This document shows, one piece after another, positions 34,027 through 47,002 of a DNA stretch of 64,000 nucleotides (position 1 is the first letter of the stretch; each line of letters begins with the position of its first letter). The notes under the pieces are model-generated. The model saw only the letters and a list, made by a program, of their open reading frames with translations, was not told where the DNA came from and searched no databases. Made by a program: the position numbers and the translations under genes. The DNA is from Impatiens glandulifera. Lineage: Eukaryota; Streptophyta; Magnoliopsida; Ericales; Balsaminaceae. Location of the stretch: positions 87,840,846 through 87,904,845 of the forward strand of contig NC_061862.1 in the NCBI RefSeq assembly GCF_907164915.1. The letters run 5' to 3'.

Positions 34027-35204
34027 CTTAATAATGAGGTAAGAAGTCTTAAGAAAAAACAACAATGTTTGAAATAAAATATCGAGGCTATAATAACTTT
34101 AAAAAATAACAAAATATATCATATGAAGACTTAGTAATGTTTCTAATCGTAATTTTATTAACCTTTTTTATTTCTCCAATAAACATTAACATACAAAGGT
34201 AATGAAATTTATATGATTTATTTTAGAAATATATAGCAGCTAAAAAATTGAAATTTTTTTTTTGTTAGGAAGTGTTTGATAAAATAAATTATTATTTAAT
34301 GTAAGTTTATTTGACAATAAATATTAATAATCACTTATTTTGATAAACTTGAGTGAAAATACATTAAAATAAAAAGTTAAAATGTCTAACTTATTTTAAA
34401 AAACAATTAATCATCCTACTCTAAATAAAATTAATAAAAAGAAATCAATTTATTCATTTAAATTTAATAAACTATTTTTTAAAATTTAATAATATAAAAG
34501 GAAATATATTCCATTTTATATATTTTTCTCTTTACAACTAACTTATACTCTTTTCTTAATTATGAGGTAGGAGATTATTCATGTTATAAGATTAGTTTTA
34601 AAAATAATTAAAATAAAGAAAGATTTTGCGATTAAATTTAAACAAATTATGTAATAAAAAATATAAAATTTAAGGCTATAATAACTTTAAAAAATTAACA
34701 AAAACATATTGAAGCCTTAGCGTACTAATTCTGAATGTAATTTATTGACCTTTTTTATTTCTTTGATAACATTAACATACATAGGTAATGAAATTTATAT
34801 GATTTATTTTTGGAGCTAAAGAAATGAAAAAATTGTTAGGAGGTGTTTGATAAAAATAATTTTATTATTTAATTTAATATAAGTTTATTTGATAATACAT
34901 ATTAATAATCACTTATTTTGATAAATTAAAGTAAAAATATGTTAAAAAATAAAAAGTTAAAATATTTAACTTATTTTAAAAAACAATTAAACATTCAATT
35001 TATTCATTTAAATTTAATAAACTATTTCTTTTTTAAATTTAATAGAATATAATGAAATATATTCCATTTTATATTTTTTTTCTTTACAACTAACCTAGTC
35101 CCTCTTCTTAATTATGACGTATGACCTATTAATTTTGAAAATAAATTAAAAAAAAAGAAGGATGCGATCAAATCTAAACAAATTATGTAATAAAAATTAT
35201 ATAT

Positions 35205-35205
<1 letters not shown>
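34027..35205. repeat. Tandem direct duplication of a roughly 540-bp AT-rich unit, plus partial third copy
   Basis: Units start near 34027, 34557 and 35116 with variants of TAATTATGAGGTA. Shared blocks include GGCTATAATAACTTTAAAAA, GGTAATGAAATTTATATGAT and AATAATCACTTATTTTGATA. The third copy breaks off at the (AT)n tract. Non-coding. Confidence 0.8.

Positions 35206-35280
<75 letters not shown>
35206..35280. repeat. (AT)n microsatellite
   Basis: About 35 AT units at the end of the tandem duplication. Confidence 0.92.
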
Positions 35281-35286
<6 letters not shown>

Positions 35287-35674
35287 GTACTTTATAAAAT
35301 ATTTATAAATATTTTGCACGTTATAAAAAGTTGTTAGTGTTAATTGAATCTGGTTATTTAATAAATTGACTTGCACAGCCTCTCCTGATTCGACCAGGTC
35401 ACCATGAGTAGGAAAAAAGCTTTTTAATTTACTTAGAAAACACGATCATTTATAAATCTCAACGATATTATTTTCAATATTACGCTTTATTACTCTATTT
35501 TATTTATTTAAGGAATAGAAAATACAAAGTAAAAGATTGAAATAAATTTTGAATGAAAATAAAAAATTTAATAACAATAAAAATTCGTTGATTTAATTAA
35601 GGTTATTTTCTTTGGTCCAATTACTAATTAGAAAATTAAATATTTGAAGTTATTTTTAATTAGCTAATTACCTT
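35281..35674. other. AT-rich spacer
   Basis: No feature recognised. Confidence 0.5.
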
Positions 35675-36518
35675 ATTTTTTTTAAAATACTTATTTAAAC
35701 GTATGTATAACTATCTCAGTTATACGTATAAACTAATATAAATTCATTTAAACGTGTATATTATCAAAAATTGGCTATTTAATACCGGTTAGTAAATAGA
35801 GTTATTTTTTTTTTAAAAAAAATTTGTTAATTAAATATTTATTTTTGTTCTCTTTTTCCTTTTTTTTATTAATTAATTAATCAATTTCTCTCTATTTTTT
35901 TATATTAATTAGTTAATTAATTTTTTTTTTATTTATCTATTATGTTAGTATTTTATATTTGATTATTTTAATTTTATTTTTTTCAAAACTATATATTTTT
36001 GTGTTCTTCCTGTATCAACATTAATTATTTTAAAATTGTCTCCTTAAAGAGTTATACCAAAAGAGTAATAATCAAGATTATACAAAATAAAAAAAAATAA
36101 AAATAGTAACTTAATGATTTTTTTTTACTATTATTATAAACCTGAATAAAAAAAATTAGATAAAAAGACTCTTAATTTTATTTTTTTTATATTAAAAAAA
36201 ATAAATTATAACAAAATTTACAAAAAATATTACAAAGAAAAAAAAATAAAAGAAGATAAAAAGAAATAAATTAATAAATAAAAAATAAGAGAGATAAATT
36301 GATTAATTAATTAATAAAAGAAGAAAAGAGGGAGAAAAAAAGAATATTTAATTAATAAATATATAAAAAAAAATTAAATTAACTTTTTTTTATTGATCGA
36401 GACTAAATAAGCTAATTTTTTTATATTTACATCGGTTTAAATAAAATTTTATTAATTAATACGTCTAATTAAGTTAGTTGTACAAGTATATGTACGATCT
36501 AAACCTTTTTATTTTCGC
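35675..36518. mobile_element. Degenerate long-TIR Mutator-like element, relative of 31323-32410
   Basis: Inverted arms (about 35690-35935 and 36210-36510) share with the other element the blocks TTTAAACGTATGTA, ATCAAAAATTGGCT and AATTAAATATT in the same order. Ends are diverged and no target duplication is recognised. Confidence 0.65.
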
Positions 36519-37500
36519 TTAATTTCACTTTGAATTTGATAAATGTATTATATGAAGCATGTGTTATTTTGATTCTTGCTCTTGCTCCAGAATGATGAAA
36601 AGCTCCAGAATGATGAAAAATTATGCGCAACTCAGGTGGAAGTCATGCAACTCAGGTGGAAGTCATGTTCACTTTTTTTTATTTTTATTTTTATTTTATT
36701 GGCATAGGAGATGTTTGTTGAACCTCTTCTTTTGATATCCAAAAATAAAATGATACCAAATATATATATATATATATATTTATATAAATTAGTATTTTAT
36801 TTTCATTATTTAGTATTTAATTTATTCAATTATATTTATTTAATTATATAGTTTAATATATTAAATTTATTAAATAAGAATATAACAATAACAATTATGT
36901 TTTTAGATGTGATCAATACAAAGGACTTAAAATTTAGATATTTATGTTAATTTAATTCAATGTTTTATCATAATATATTTAAAATTTTCAATATTTATAA
37001 AGACAAAAAAAAAATACTCTAAACTTGTAAATACAAAAAATCTACATACTCAATTCATAAATTTTAAAATAATAATTTTAATTATTTTTGAATAAGTAAA
37101 AACAAAATAACTAAAACCAAAGTCGAAACCTAATCAAACAATTAATTGAATTAATTATTATAAAAATTAAATTCTAAACTAATTAAAGATAATGGCCAAA
37201 GAAAATAAATAAAATAATTTGAGATAAATGTTATATCCATTTTGTCTTAAATTAATTTTAAAATAATCAAAAGAGATTAAAATAAATAATTTAAGATAAA
37301 TGTTGTGTCAAGTTTATCCCAAATAAATTATTTATTAAACCCAAAAATATACAAAAGTAAAATAAATTGACAAAATAAATTTCATATTTATTTTAAATAT
37401 TTTGTATATTTTAATATATTTAAAACAAAATTAAAAGGGTGAAAGAAAAATTAATTTCAAATAAACTTTTAATGTTAAAATAAAGAAGTAAATATGTAAT
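36519..37500. other. AT-rich non-coding stretch with two short tandem duplications
   Basis: AGCTCCAGAATGATGAAAA twice (about 36587 and 36601) and CAACTCAGGTGGAAGTCATG twice (about 36629 and 36648). No gene. Confidence 0.6.
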
Positions 37501-38360
37501 CGGGAGTAGCCGAAATTTGGAAGAATGACTGCAGGTAAAACCACGGTCTTCGGATAGGCGTTGGATTCTCATACAACTCCCAGGAGTCGCCCACGTCGCC
37601 CATTGCAACGAAAGGAGCCCGCTTCCATGAAGCACAAGATTAGTTAATGCGTGCTCCATCGTCGTTAGCTGAAACACGACGAAATGCCCAACCACGGACA
37701 AAACGTGGACAGAACGGAACGCTAATGGAGCATCCTACGTTCGATTTTACACCCAAAATGACGTCGTTAAAAGTCTGGTTTGTCTTCTTCCTCGCGACGA
37801 AGAATAGGATAAGGGCGAATTTCATCATTGATTTGTCAAATATGGAACTTCACCGATAGTCCACCATATCGACTGATTCGAAATCTGAAATGATCACCCT
37901 ACCAAGGTGATCATTTCGCCTACAATCATAGACCTCGTCAAGAACAGTCAAAACGTCATTGATGACTTTTGACTAAATCTAATCAACTTGCTTCCTGAAC
38001 TAACTTCAGGAGGCTATAAATAGCTTTCCTTGATGAATATAAAAGCAAAGAGATCAACTCTCAAGCCTTCAATCTGAGTTTTCAGAAAATCCACCATTAA
38101 AGCTTCAAACTTTTAATTTTTTGAAATTTTCGTATCAAGGCTTAAAGCTCAGATCCAGACATCCTAAAAGTTTCTTTAAGGTCTAAGTAGTATTCTCCGA
38201 TCCTTGGTAAACTTCTAATCACCCTCTAATTCAATCTTATAGTTTGAAATTAAAATTTTTATATTTCAGTTTCATAAGTTTGTATACTACCTGATTGTTG
38301 AATTTTCTTATTGAAAAACGATCATTGGATCATTTACAAGTTTTCTGTTGAAGCTAAAAC
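37501..38360 (+). promoter_or_regulatory. LTR-like or promoter-like unit (TGACG motifs, TATA box, pyrimidine-rich leader)
   Basis: Less AT-rich than its surroundings. ATGACGTCG at about 37768 and further ACGTCA near 37955 resemble as-1/bZIP sites. CTATAAATAG at about 38015 is a good TATA box, followed 35-60 bases later by CAACTCTCAAGCCTTCAATC, reminiscent of the R/U5 start of an LTR or pararetroviral leader. No coding region follows in the window, so this may be a solo or partial LTR. I found no second copy. Confidence 0.35.
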
Positions 38361-38849
38361 CGATCTAAAATAGAAACCCCCAAATTTAAATTTGGAAAAA
38401 ATAAAAATCAGGTTTTTCTCTTCTTGAGCTCAAGAACAAAAGTCTAGAAAACTTCCCAACATGTTTATAATGATGTTGGGAACCTATTTGAATCATGTTT
38501 GATTCATCCCGATCATTTTGATCAAAATCAAAATTTTCAAAATAAATGAAAATTTTAAGTTTGTGAATTTGTCCAAACGAATAGGCAAGGTTCATCTTTT
38601 GGTACTAATCAATCATATAGAGTATAAGAAAGCTATTGTCAAAATCCTTACATTTCATTACAACTAAAAAACCAAAAACCCAATGTTGGTCTCCAAATTG
38701 TTTTGATGAAATCGAACATCATCCAGGTTGAATGAAACCTTGAGATGATGTTCACAATGTTCCTGGGAGCTTTGTGAAGCTACCTAGACCTTTGGATCGA
38801 AGACTCCAAACCTCAATCAAAACTACAAAACATGCAGTTTTGATGTTCT
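38361..38849. other. Non-coding stretch, possibly leader of the same element
   Basis: Moderate GC, no frame recognised. Confidence 0.4.
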
Positions 38850-39165
38850 TGAGGACCGATAGGTCCGACCGAGGAATTTTAGTTATGACCGAGGAATTTC
38901 AACTAGGACCGAGAGGTCCGACCGATGATTTTGACATCCGACCGAGAATTCTAACATAAGACCAAGGAGTCTCGCACCCGAACGAGAATTTCTGAATCTA
39001 TGACTGATGAAGTTAGCCCTAGGCTAATCCAAGAGGCCAAGATTGGTGGTTTCCGCACCTCGACCATGGATCTCCGAACCCCGACCGAGGATCTCTAACT
39101 TAGGACCGAGGTCTTAGACCCCGACCGATAAAAACGCACCCAAGACCGAGGACACCGGTCCTAGG
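38850..39165. repeat. Degenerate GACCGAGG repeat array
   Basis: About 18 imperfect units of the form GACCGAGG(A/T) with 10-25 bases spacing, e.g. GGTCCGACCGAGGAATTT and CCCCGACCGAGGATCTC. Much richer in C and G than its surroundings. No coding sense or known family recognised. Confidence 0.65.
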
Positions 39166-40068
39166 GTCTATTTAATTGCATTTTTTAATTTCCAAAATTA
39201 TTTTTTTATAATTTTGGGAATTCAAATCATTTTAAACAAAATCCAAAAAAATAAAAAAAATGATTTCAAAATATTTTTGGAATATTTTCCACAAAATAAT
39301 ATTTTGATAAGGATTCGTTTGAGATTTATTTTTAAACCTTAATGTCGTTTAAACTGATATTCTTCAAGTATATTCATTCATAGTCATCACCATCAGCAAT
39401 AAATACCAACATTTAAATATTATTGTTACAATTTTTAATACACAAAAAACATTTGCATGTCAAGGACCAGAAAAATAATTGGTTAAAATAAAAGGTTATA
39501 CAATCAATTTTCAAAATTCAATATTTTATAAAGTAGAGACCGTTTTAAAACGGGTACGAAGGATAAAGCGCAAAAGTTTTTTTCGAGTATTATCAAACTT
39601 CAAACTAAACGAAACTCTAGTAAAAAATATGTTTGTACACGTATACTTTTTATTAATTTAAAAAAAGCAATTGGAGATTCTATTTTAAATAAATAATCTT
39701 TTAAATTAATTAATTTAGATACAAATTTTCAAAAATTAAATTTTAATTTGATTATTTAAAATATAAAAAAATTGTTTAATTTGAATTCAAAACGTGTGAG
39801 GATTTGTTTAAAATTTTTTAAAATAATGTCTAATAATTAGGTTGAAATTTTTGGAACCTTATGTTTTGTTGGGACTAGAGTTTTTTCTTCTCATTTTTTG
39901 TTTTCCAAGTTTTGTTTCTCTTTTAACTAATACGTGTCTGTGTGCTCAACATTTTTTATTTTATTTTTATAACAAATGTCTTTTGGCTTTTTTTTTTCAA
40001 TAAATGGACCTTAGAAAAAAGAAAAAGAAAAAAACAAAGATGATAATTATGACATATGTTTCTTAATG
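39166..40068. other. AT-rich non-coding stretch
   Basis: No feature recognised. Confidence 0.5.
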
Positions 40069-40076
40069 ATTAAGAG

Positions 40077-41501
40077 CAGTGGCGGACTCAGAAATATTTT
40101 CTCGGGGGCCAAATACCTAATAACGTAACATTTTTTGGCTATCAAATAAATGCATTTTTTAATTAAAATTTTACTCGATAATTACATAAAAATACTAATA
40201 AGCACAATTACTAAATTATTCTTGTCCATGAGTCGGTACAAAAGAAGACAAATATCTTCATTACGTTGACTATATTAATCAATCAATTCAAGAAAATTTC
40301 CTTTATTTGATGAACTACTTGACTCATCATGTCCTCGAAAAGGTAATCCTTGCCTCAATAGAAAGCGTGTTACATCAAATATTGTCGTTAAACATGTGTG
40401 ATAATTTATTTCTATATCACGACCATGTGTACGTAAAACGTTTCTCACGTTATGTCTTTGATCTTAAAATGATTCAAATTGAATTCTAGCTTCATTATGA
40501 CAACTATTTGAAGTTCTCATATGACGATTGAATCTTTCTAATTCTCTTTTCTAATTTTTGTACTCATCTCCTATAAATGTATCATCTACGTTTTCTCTAT
40601 TTAAAGGTTTGAAAAAATAACACCACAAACAAAATGATGCATCTTTTGATATGCTATATTCTAACCATGTATATTTGATCAGTAACATTAGACTCATTAG
40701 TAGGCTCATTAATTGATTGAGAAGACTCATGCTGGTCATATGATGTAGAAGTACAAATTCGTTTATAGAACATCTTCATTATTCTATATCCTACATAAAA
40801 TAAATGATTAAAAATAAATATGTGTCACAACCCCTAAATAAAATCTAACAAATACATTTATTTGTTGAAATAATTTAAAATTAATTTAAAATTAAGAAAT
40901 ATAAAATAATATTTTACCCTTATATTTATATAAATGGTTATTTTACCTTTATATTTATAAGTAATTTGTATTATTAATTATATTAAAATTAATAAAATAT
41001 ATATATATATAAATAAATTATAATATAAATGTAGTTTTAAAATAAATAATAATATTATATGATTTTCATTATTTTATATATAATTCTTTATATTTTAACT
41101 TATATAAATAAATGTTATTTATAGATTAACTAAAATTTATGTATTATTATAAATATTGTATTTTAGAAAAAAAAAATTGTATAAAATAAAATATTAATAA
41201 TAATTACTTGTATTTTAGAAAATATTTTTTTTGTATAAAATAAAATATTAATAATAATTACTTTAATAAAATTATATTTGAAATTAGAATACTATAATTA
41301 TAAATTAGTTTTTATAAAAGGAAGGGTTAGTTTATTATAAATGTATAAAGGGTTTGATCACCTGACCTCTACTATACATTTTAGCTCCAAAACCACTAAG
41401 GCAAAGCCTTATTTGATAAACATATATATAATATCTAAAAAGTTTTACCCTGGTTGGGGGAGGCCCGGGCCCCCAAGGCCCCCCTTGTAGGTCCGCCACT
41501 G
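40077..41501 (-). mobile_element. hAT-superfamily element with zf-TTF remnant
   Basis: 1425 bp with 11-bp inverted ends CAGTGGCGGAC and a perfect 8-bp target duplication ATTAAGAG at 40069-40076 and 41502-41509. Both are diagnostic of hAT. Minus-strand remains of a TTF-type transposase lie at about 40230-40740. The right subterminal region is strikingly GC-rich (GGCCCGGGCCCC). Confidence 0.92.
40230..40740 (-). pseudogene. hAT transposase N-terminal remnant (TTF-type zinc finger)
   Basis: Minus frame with WLEYSISKDASFCLWCYFFK, the TTF zinc-finger signature of hAT TTF proteins. After frame changes and stops comes RFLLRQGLPF-GHDESSSS, which begins the DUF4371-type catalytic region. The rest of the transposase, including the dimerisation domain, is missing, so the element is non-autonomous. 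Confidence 0.75.
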
Positions 41502-41509
41502 ATTAAGAG

Positions 41510-44110
41510 TACTGAACTAAAATTCAAAAATTGTTTTGGATTTTCTTTACCATTTAAATTTAAGCTATATTATGGACTTAAAATATGAGAAGTGATAAGG
41601 AGAAAATTTAGGAGATGGAAGGTGGAACGTGTCATCACATCATTGGTTAAAAAAAATAAAATGTGAGAAGAGAAAAAAGAGATAAAAAATTTATTATTTT
41701 TGCAGCTAATTGCATTATGTAATTTTCTCCCCCAATATATATATATATATATATATATTTTATTTGTGAGAAAATACCAACCTAACACCTATAAAACTAT
41801 TGAAATAGACGTACAATTATTTAAGAGTTTTTTTTTATTTGTGTGTGGTGCAAGCTTTTATGGTAATATATATAGGGATATACATTAGAAGAATAATGTT
41901 TGTTACCAGAATTTATTATATATAATATTGATATGTGGCATAAATTGAAAGAGGTTTTGTGGCCATTAATAATTAAATATAAATTGAATGAGTGGCAATA
42001 GATGAATGTATATCTTTTTTTGGTTGTTTAGGTATCATTTGGATAGCAAAGTCTTGTTATTATTCACCTGTTCACAGGAATCACAGCTTACTAATTATAT
42101 TTTTGATTATTGCGTTGATATTTGATCGCATAAATATTATTGGTTATTTTGATAAAAAAAAAAATCAAACCGATATAATCGTTTTTCAATTACTTAGGTG
42201 TTATATAGTCATAAATTTTGTGGGTTTAATAAGTTTGCACATTTTGAAACAGGTAAATACATTATTTTTAATTTAATACAAAATTATTATTATTTTCAAA
42301 ATTTTGGAATATATAAATGTTTATATGTAATTTATTTTTTAAATCTAGGCTTAAATCTAATATAACCTGTACATATATATATTTGCACTTTATGTATCAT
42401 AAATTTACCAAACAAATGATCAAACATGATAGGAGGCCACAATTTTTGTTTTGGAGTGGTTACTCAACAAAGTTAAAACTCAATATATCTTTATTTATAA
42501 TCACGATACAATGGTTACATTGGGGTCGAAATATTGGGGTCATTCCGACCCGACCAAATAGGATAAATCAAGAAACAAATATTTTGGGTCAAAAATTAGG
42601 TCGGTACTTGATTACCTATAGCTATTCAAAATCGAAAAAATAAGGATGACTTTTTTTTATAATTATAATTTTTTATAAGTTAAAAGACTTTTAATATTTA
42701 TTTTATAATTAAAAAAACATTACTTTTAATATTATCATTGTTTTATCACTCTGTAGACTCATATTTATTTTGTTAAGGTATAGTTACAATCTCATTTTAA
42801 AAAGAAAAATAATTTATAAAAAAATGAATTCTTGAAAAAAAAATGTTAATTTATAAAATACACTGGTCATTCAAAATAAATTCCCTAATAAATTGAGTCT
42901 AGGTCGAGTTACTACTCATCGGTCTGAACCTGAACCTGATCCTGATATTTACGAATCACTTAGTTCGAATCCTTCCAAGTAAGGGGACAATGTCAAGTTA
43001 TGCATCCACTAGAGGCGTCAATGAATACTTAGGCCAGTCAGTAAGAACAGATAAATAGTTCTTCCACACCAATGGAAATACGATCGAATAGTTGAATATC
43101 TATGTCTGCCTTTACTTTATGTTGGGCCTTCAAGAAGGCAAAGAAAAGGCTATTTGGAGATCTAAGAGTAGCAAGATAACCCGCATTTTCGCTTATCGAG
43201 CCTTTTGGAAAGACAATGAAATCGGTTTTTGTTTAAGGAATAATATTTGAAATTTTACCAAGCCTATTCTTTTACAAAATAACGTTTCTTAAATTATACT
43301 ATCTATTTATATAACACAAATCGCGTTAAAAAAGTAGAAAACCTATGAATATATTTTATAAATCACACAAATAAACAAGGTGCCAACATGCTATTTTTAA
43401 TCCATAATAAGAAATCAACCAAAAAAAAAAAATGTTAGACCCTCAAATTTAAAGAGGAGTTATGACTATACTATTCATATTTGCCCTCACAAAAGTTAAT
43501 GTAGTATTAAAAGTAACATAAATGACAATTTTCTATTGAATTTATCATAAATATCAATTTTTCATTAATATAAAAGAATATATACTTAGGGTTAAATATC
43601 ATACTTATTTATTTTAAATTGATAATAATTTAAAATATATATTCTTCACAACAATTGAATCAATATTTATTTTATAATATAATTTATTATTTTAAAATAA
43701 TTCTTAATTTATTTAAATTTATAATTGATTATTTTAAACATTTTAATAAATATATATTGTTTATTTTCAAATAGAGTTTAATACTGGAATTTAAAAAATT
43801 TACAAGTCCAAAATTTTAAATTGATAAAATTTAAATTAAAATGAATTTTGTTTTAATCTTCTTATATATAATAATATAATTGATTAAAAAAACAATTCCC
43901 TATAAATCCCTCTTTTTCAAATTTATGCAAAATAATTCTTTTGAGTTTATCATTAGTAAATATATATATATATTATTTTTATTATAAATTTTAAAACAGA
44001 TATAATTAAATCAAATTGTAATATTATGACCGGATAGGAAATAAATTATATAATTGTTTTTAATATATTTGAATTTTTATAAATTAATAAAAATTAAATT
44101 TATCAAAATC
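41510..44110. other. AT-rich stretch without a supported gene
   Basis: Small AT microsatellite at 41735-41758. A less AT-rich segment of about 280 bp (42980-43260) may be of foreign (e.g. organellar) origin, but I cannot identify it. Confidence 0.45.

Positions 44111-44155
<45 letters not shown>
44111..44155. repeat. (AAT)n microsatellite
   Basis: About 15 AAT units, 200 bp before the START-domain gene. Confidence 0.92.
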
Positions 44156-44158
<3 letters not shown>

Positions 44159-44352
44159 GAATGGTTGATAACACAAATACATCCCGTCGATAAAATCGCC
44201 GTCTCCATCTCAAGGTCCGATTAAATTGTGGTCTATATCATTAGATCAAGTTAGAGAAGTTTAATTCATCCAAAAAAAACCCAGATAAATGTGGACTTCA
44301 TCGTAAGATTTCGAATCCCATTCTTCCTCTCACAAGGAACTGTAAATCATTC

Positions 44353-47002
44353 ATGAAAGGAGTTGGATTACCTTTACCCTTTTCCTCTTCAGACGACCAG
44401 TTTTGGAACCTTGAAGGTGGAAGCGGAGGCGGATTCGGATGGGCCACAATTGGAAACACCTTGTTTGTCCTTGTCCTTTTATCTATTTGGCATCTCGCAG
44501 CCATAAACAAGACTTTGCTTTGGTTTCGTCTTCGATTAGGGTTCGTTTTCACGCGTCACCAACACACTTCCAATGCTCAACCTGTTAATCTCACTTCCAA
44601 CTCCACAGTTGCTTCTTCTTCGTCTATGGAGGATTGCTCAACTCGGTAACTACTTCTGTCACGCTTTTAACTTTCTGTATTCGTTTGGTTTCTTTCTTCG
44701 ATATTCAAATGAACATTCTTTCTTGCCTTTTTTTTCTACAGAGTATCTGAACTCATACCGGATTCTGATCTCACGTCCTTAATTGATATTTTAGACGATA
44801 AATTCAATGAAGATGTGAAATGGGTTAATTTGATTAACAGAAAGAACAATAGTGTAGCCTATGAAGCCAAGTGCTGCAAACCAAAGGTTAGTTACTGCAA
44901 GAAAGATAAACCCTATGTTTTCAATTAGGATTGTATGATGAACTTTATGAAATTGTGGATGCAGGATGTAAACATATTTATGATTATTTAGTCAATTATG
45001 ATGGATTTTTTTATAGTTTAAACAATACACTTATGCAACAAATGAAAGCTGAATTTTTCTTCTGTTTTTGTATAGGATGGCCCTATGAAGTACTTGAGTT
45101 TGACAATACTTGACAATTGCTCTCCTGAAATGCTGCAAGATTTTTATATGAATAATGATTACAGGAAGCAATGGGACAAAACCTTCATTGATCATCACCA
45201 ATTGCAGTTGGATAAAAGTGGAACAGAAATTTGTCAGATGATTAAGAAATTTCCTCTTCTTACACCAAGAGAGTATATAATAGCTTGGAGAACTTGGAAA
45301 ACTGAAGATGGTACCTTCTATTGTATCTCTAAGGTATCAATTAAACTAAATCATTTCGAGTTGAGATGATTGTAAGACTTGATATACTGTAGTTGATGAT
45401 CTTGGAATTAACTTGAATTGATTTTCTGCATTAATCAGGAATGTGAACATCCTATGGCCCCAATACAGAAGAAGTATGTTCGTGTTAAGTGCTTTAGATC
45501 TGGTTGGAGAATTAGCAAAGGTATGTTTTTCTGCTTTACTTCTAATGTTTTCTTCACATTTTCCATTAAAATTGAAGATGGTATTAAGGTTATATCATTG
45601 ACCAAATTACTCTTACTTTATTTTTATAGCATGTTAAATTATTAAACAATAAAGACATTTTGGAATTTTATTCAAATGACACAAATAACTCACTTCTTAT
45701 ATCAAACAAGGTTATTTGGAAATCATAAGTTGGTTATTCAAATAACCCCAAATCAATCAAGGTCTAAGAGTAACACCAAAAAGGACAAAACCCAAAACAT
45801 GAAAAGTATTCATCAATACATATGTGAAGTTGTGAGAACAGATGCTTGAAGTTTGATAATGTTCTTTATAGCATAACTCTAGTGACTGATTATGCTATAA
45901 GTAGCACATTCTTGGTAGTTTGTTTACTTTTTGTACACATCATAGGTTTGGTTTTCTACACTATGGCGGTGGGGATATTGTATTTGTATATGTGCACTTT
46001 TCAAATATTCAATTATCGCCCCTTTTGGTTAGACAAAAACAGAAATAATAGCAAAACATTTAAATCCCTAGTTCTTGATAGATACAAACACTTGAAGAAG
46101 GAAGCCTTCTTTCTCTTCCCGAAACTCTTTTCTTGGAAATATCCTCTTGTTCTCTTCTTTACAAATTAAAAAAAAATCTAAATTCAAGTATGAATTTGGC
46201 GATTTCTCATTCAGATCGAGATACAACTAAAAATTTACTCAAGAAACTCAGTTACCAAATGGGCTGGCTCTATGTTGTGGGTGATGGAGAGAAATTCATC
46301 AATGAATTTGTGTGATAAAATAACTCCCACAATCAAGAGAGCCATTTCTTGTTTCTGTTCTATGGCTATGTTTGGTTCAGGCAGTATTGGATGAAACTGC
46401 AGTATATGATATCATTTTTTATCTTATTTCTACAAACATAGGAATTTAATTCCAATTATACTCATCCAAACACAGCCTTAACATGTGTGTTGCACCTGTT
46501 ATATGCAGTGCCAGGCCGTAACGCATCAGAAATCAAGCTGATTCATCAAGAAGATGCTGGCTTAAACCCAGAAATGGCAAAATTAGCCTTCACAAAAGGC
46601 ATATGGGATTACATATGCAAAATGGACAATGCATTTCGCAAATATAACGAAAACCTCTCAAGAATAACTTCAACTGAAGTTTTAACGCCTCCTCCAACTG
46701 CAACAACATTAAAAACATCAACTGAAGTTTTAACGCCTCCTCCAACTGCAACAACATTAAAAACATCAACTGAAAGAGTGGTTGTAAAGAAGAGAAAGTT
46801 AGTTGATGGCGACAGTTGTGTGGACGGAGGTCCTCCAACTAAAAAATCATTGGCTAACGTTCTAATTCTTTTGGGCGGTGTTTGCGTAGTTTGTTGCTCT
46901 CAGTCTAATCTAGGCGCAAAAGTTGCTACTGCTTTTATATGGAGTAAACTCACTAAACCAGCTGGTGCCTCGTTCAAGCTTTGGAGGAGACCCAGTTCAT
47001 AG
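44353..47002 (+). CDS. START-domain lipid-binding membrane protein (StAR-related, At4g14500-like), 5 exons
   Basis: Predicted 423-aa protein. Exons: 44353-44645, 44742-44886, 45076-45333, 45439-45520, 46509-47002. All junctions are GT-AG and in phase. A TM helix lies at about 34-52 (TLFVLVLLSIWHLAAI). A START domain spans about 105-310, with SLIDILDDKFNEDVKWV, LQDFYMNNDYRKQWDKTF, FPLLTPREYIIAWRTW and the C-terminal helix VPGRNASEIKLIHQEDAGLN. A hydrophobic C-terminus (LANVLILLGGVCVVCC) may be a second membrane anchor. The gene matches the plant START family with an N-terminal anchor, expected to bind a lipid or sterol at a membrane; its ligand is unknown. Intron 4 is 988 bp, much longer than the others (96-189 bp). 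The last exon has a 48-bp tandem duplication (46670-46765). Confidence 0.92.
46670..46765 (+). repeat. 48-bp tandem duplication inside the START gene
   Basis: Two perfect copies, each encoding STEVLTPPPTATTLKT, with the first bases of a third copy at 46766. In frame. Lies in the linker after the START domain. Confidence 0.93.

Noticed and set aside
41992..42643. Two open frames (94 and 108 codons) in AT-rich DNA
   Set aside because: No domain, no gene-like composition and no splice-linked partners.
44298..44552. 84-codon minus-strand frame over START exon 1
   Set aside because: Antisense shadow of an exon with a matching family N-terminus.
45846..46169. 107-codon hydrophobic frame in intron 4 of the START gene
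   Set aside because: It falls between an in-phase donor and acceptor, has no domain and is AT-rich. Treated as intron, though intron 4 is unusually long.
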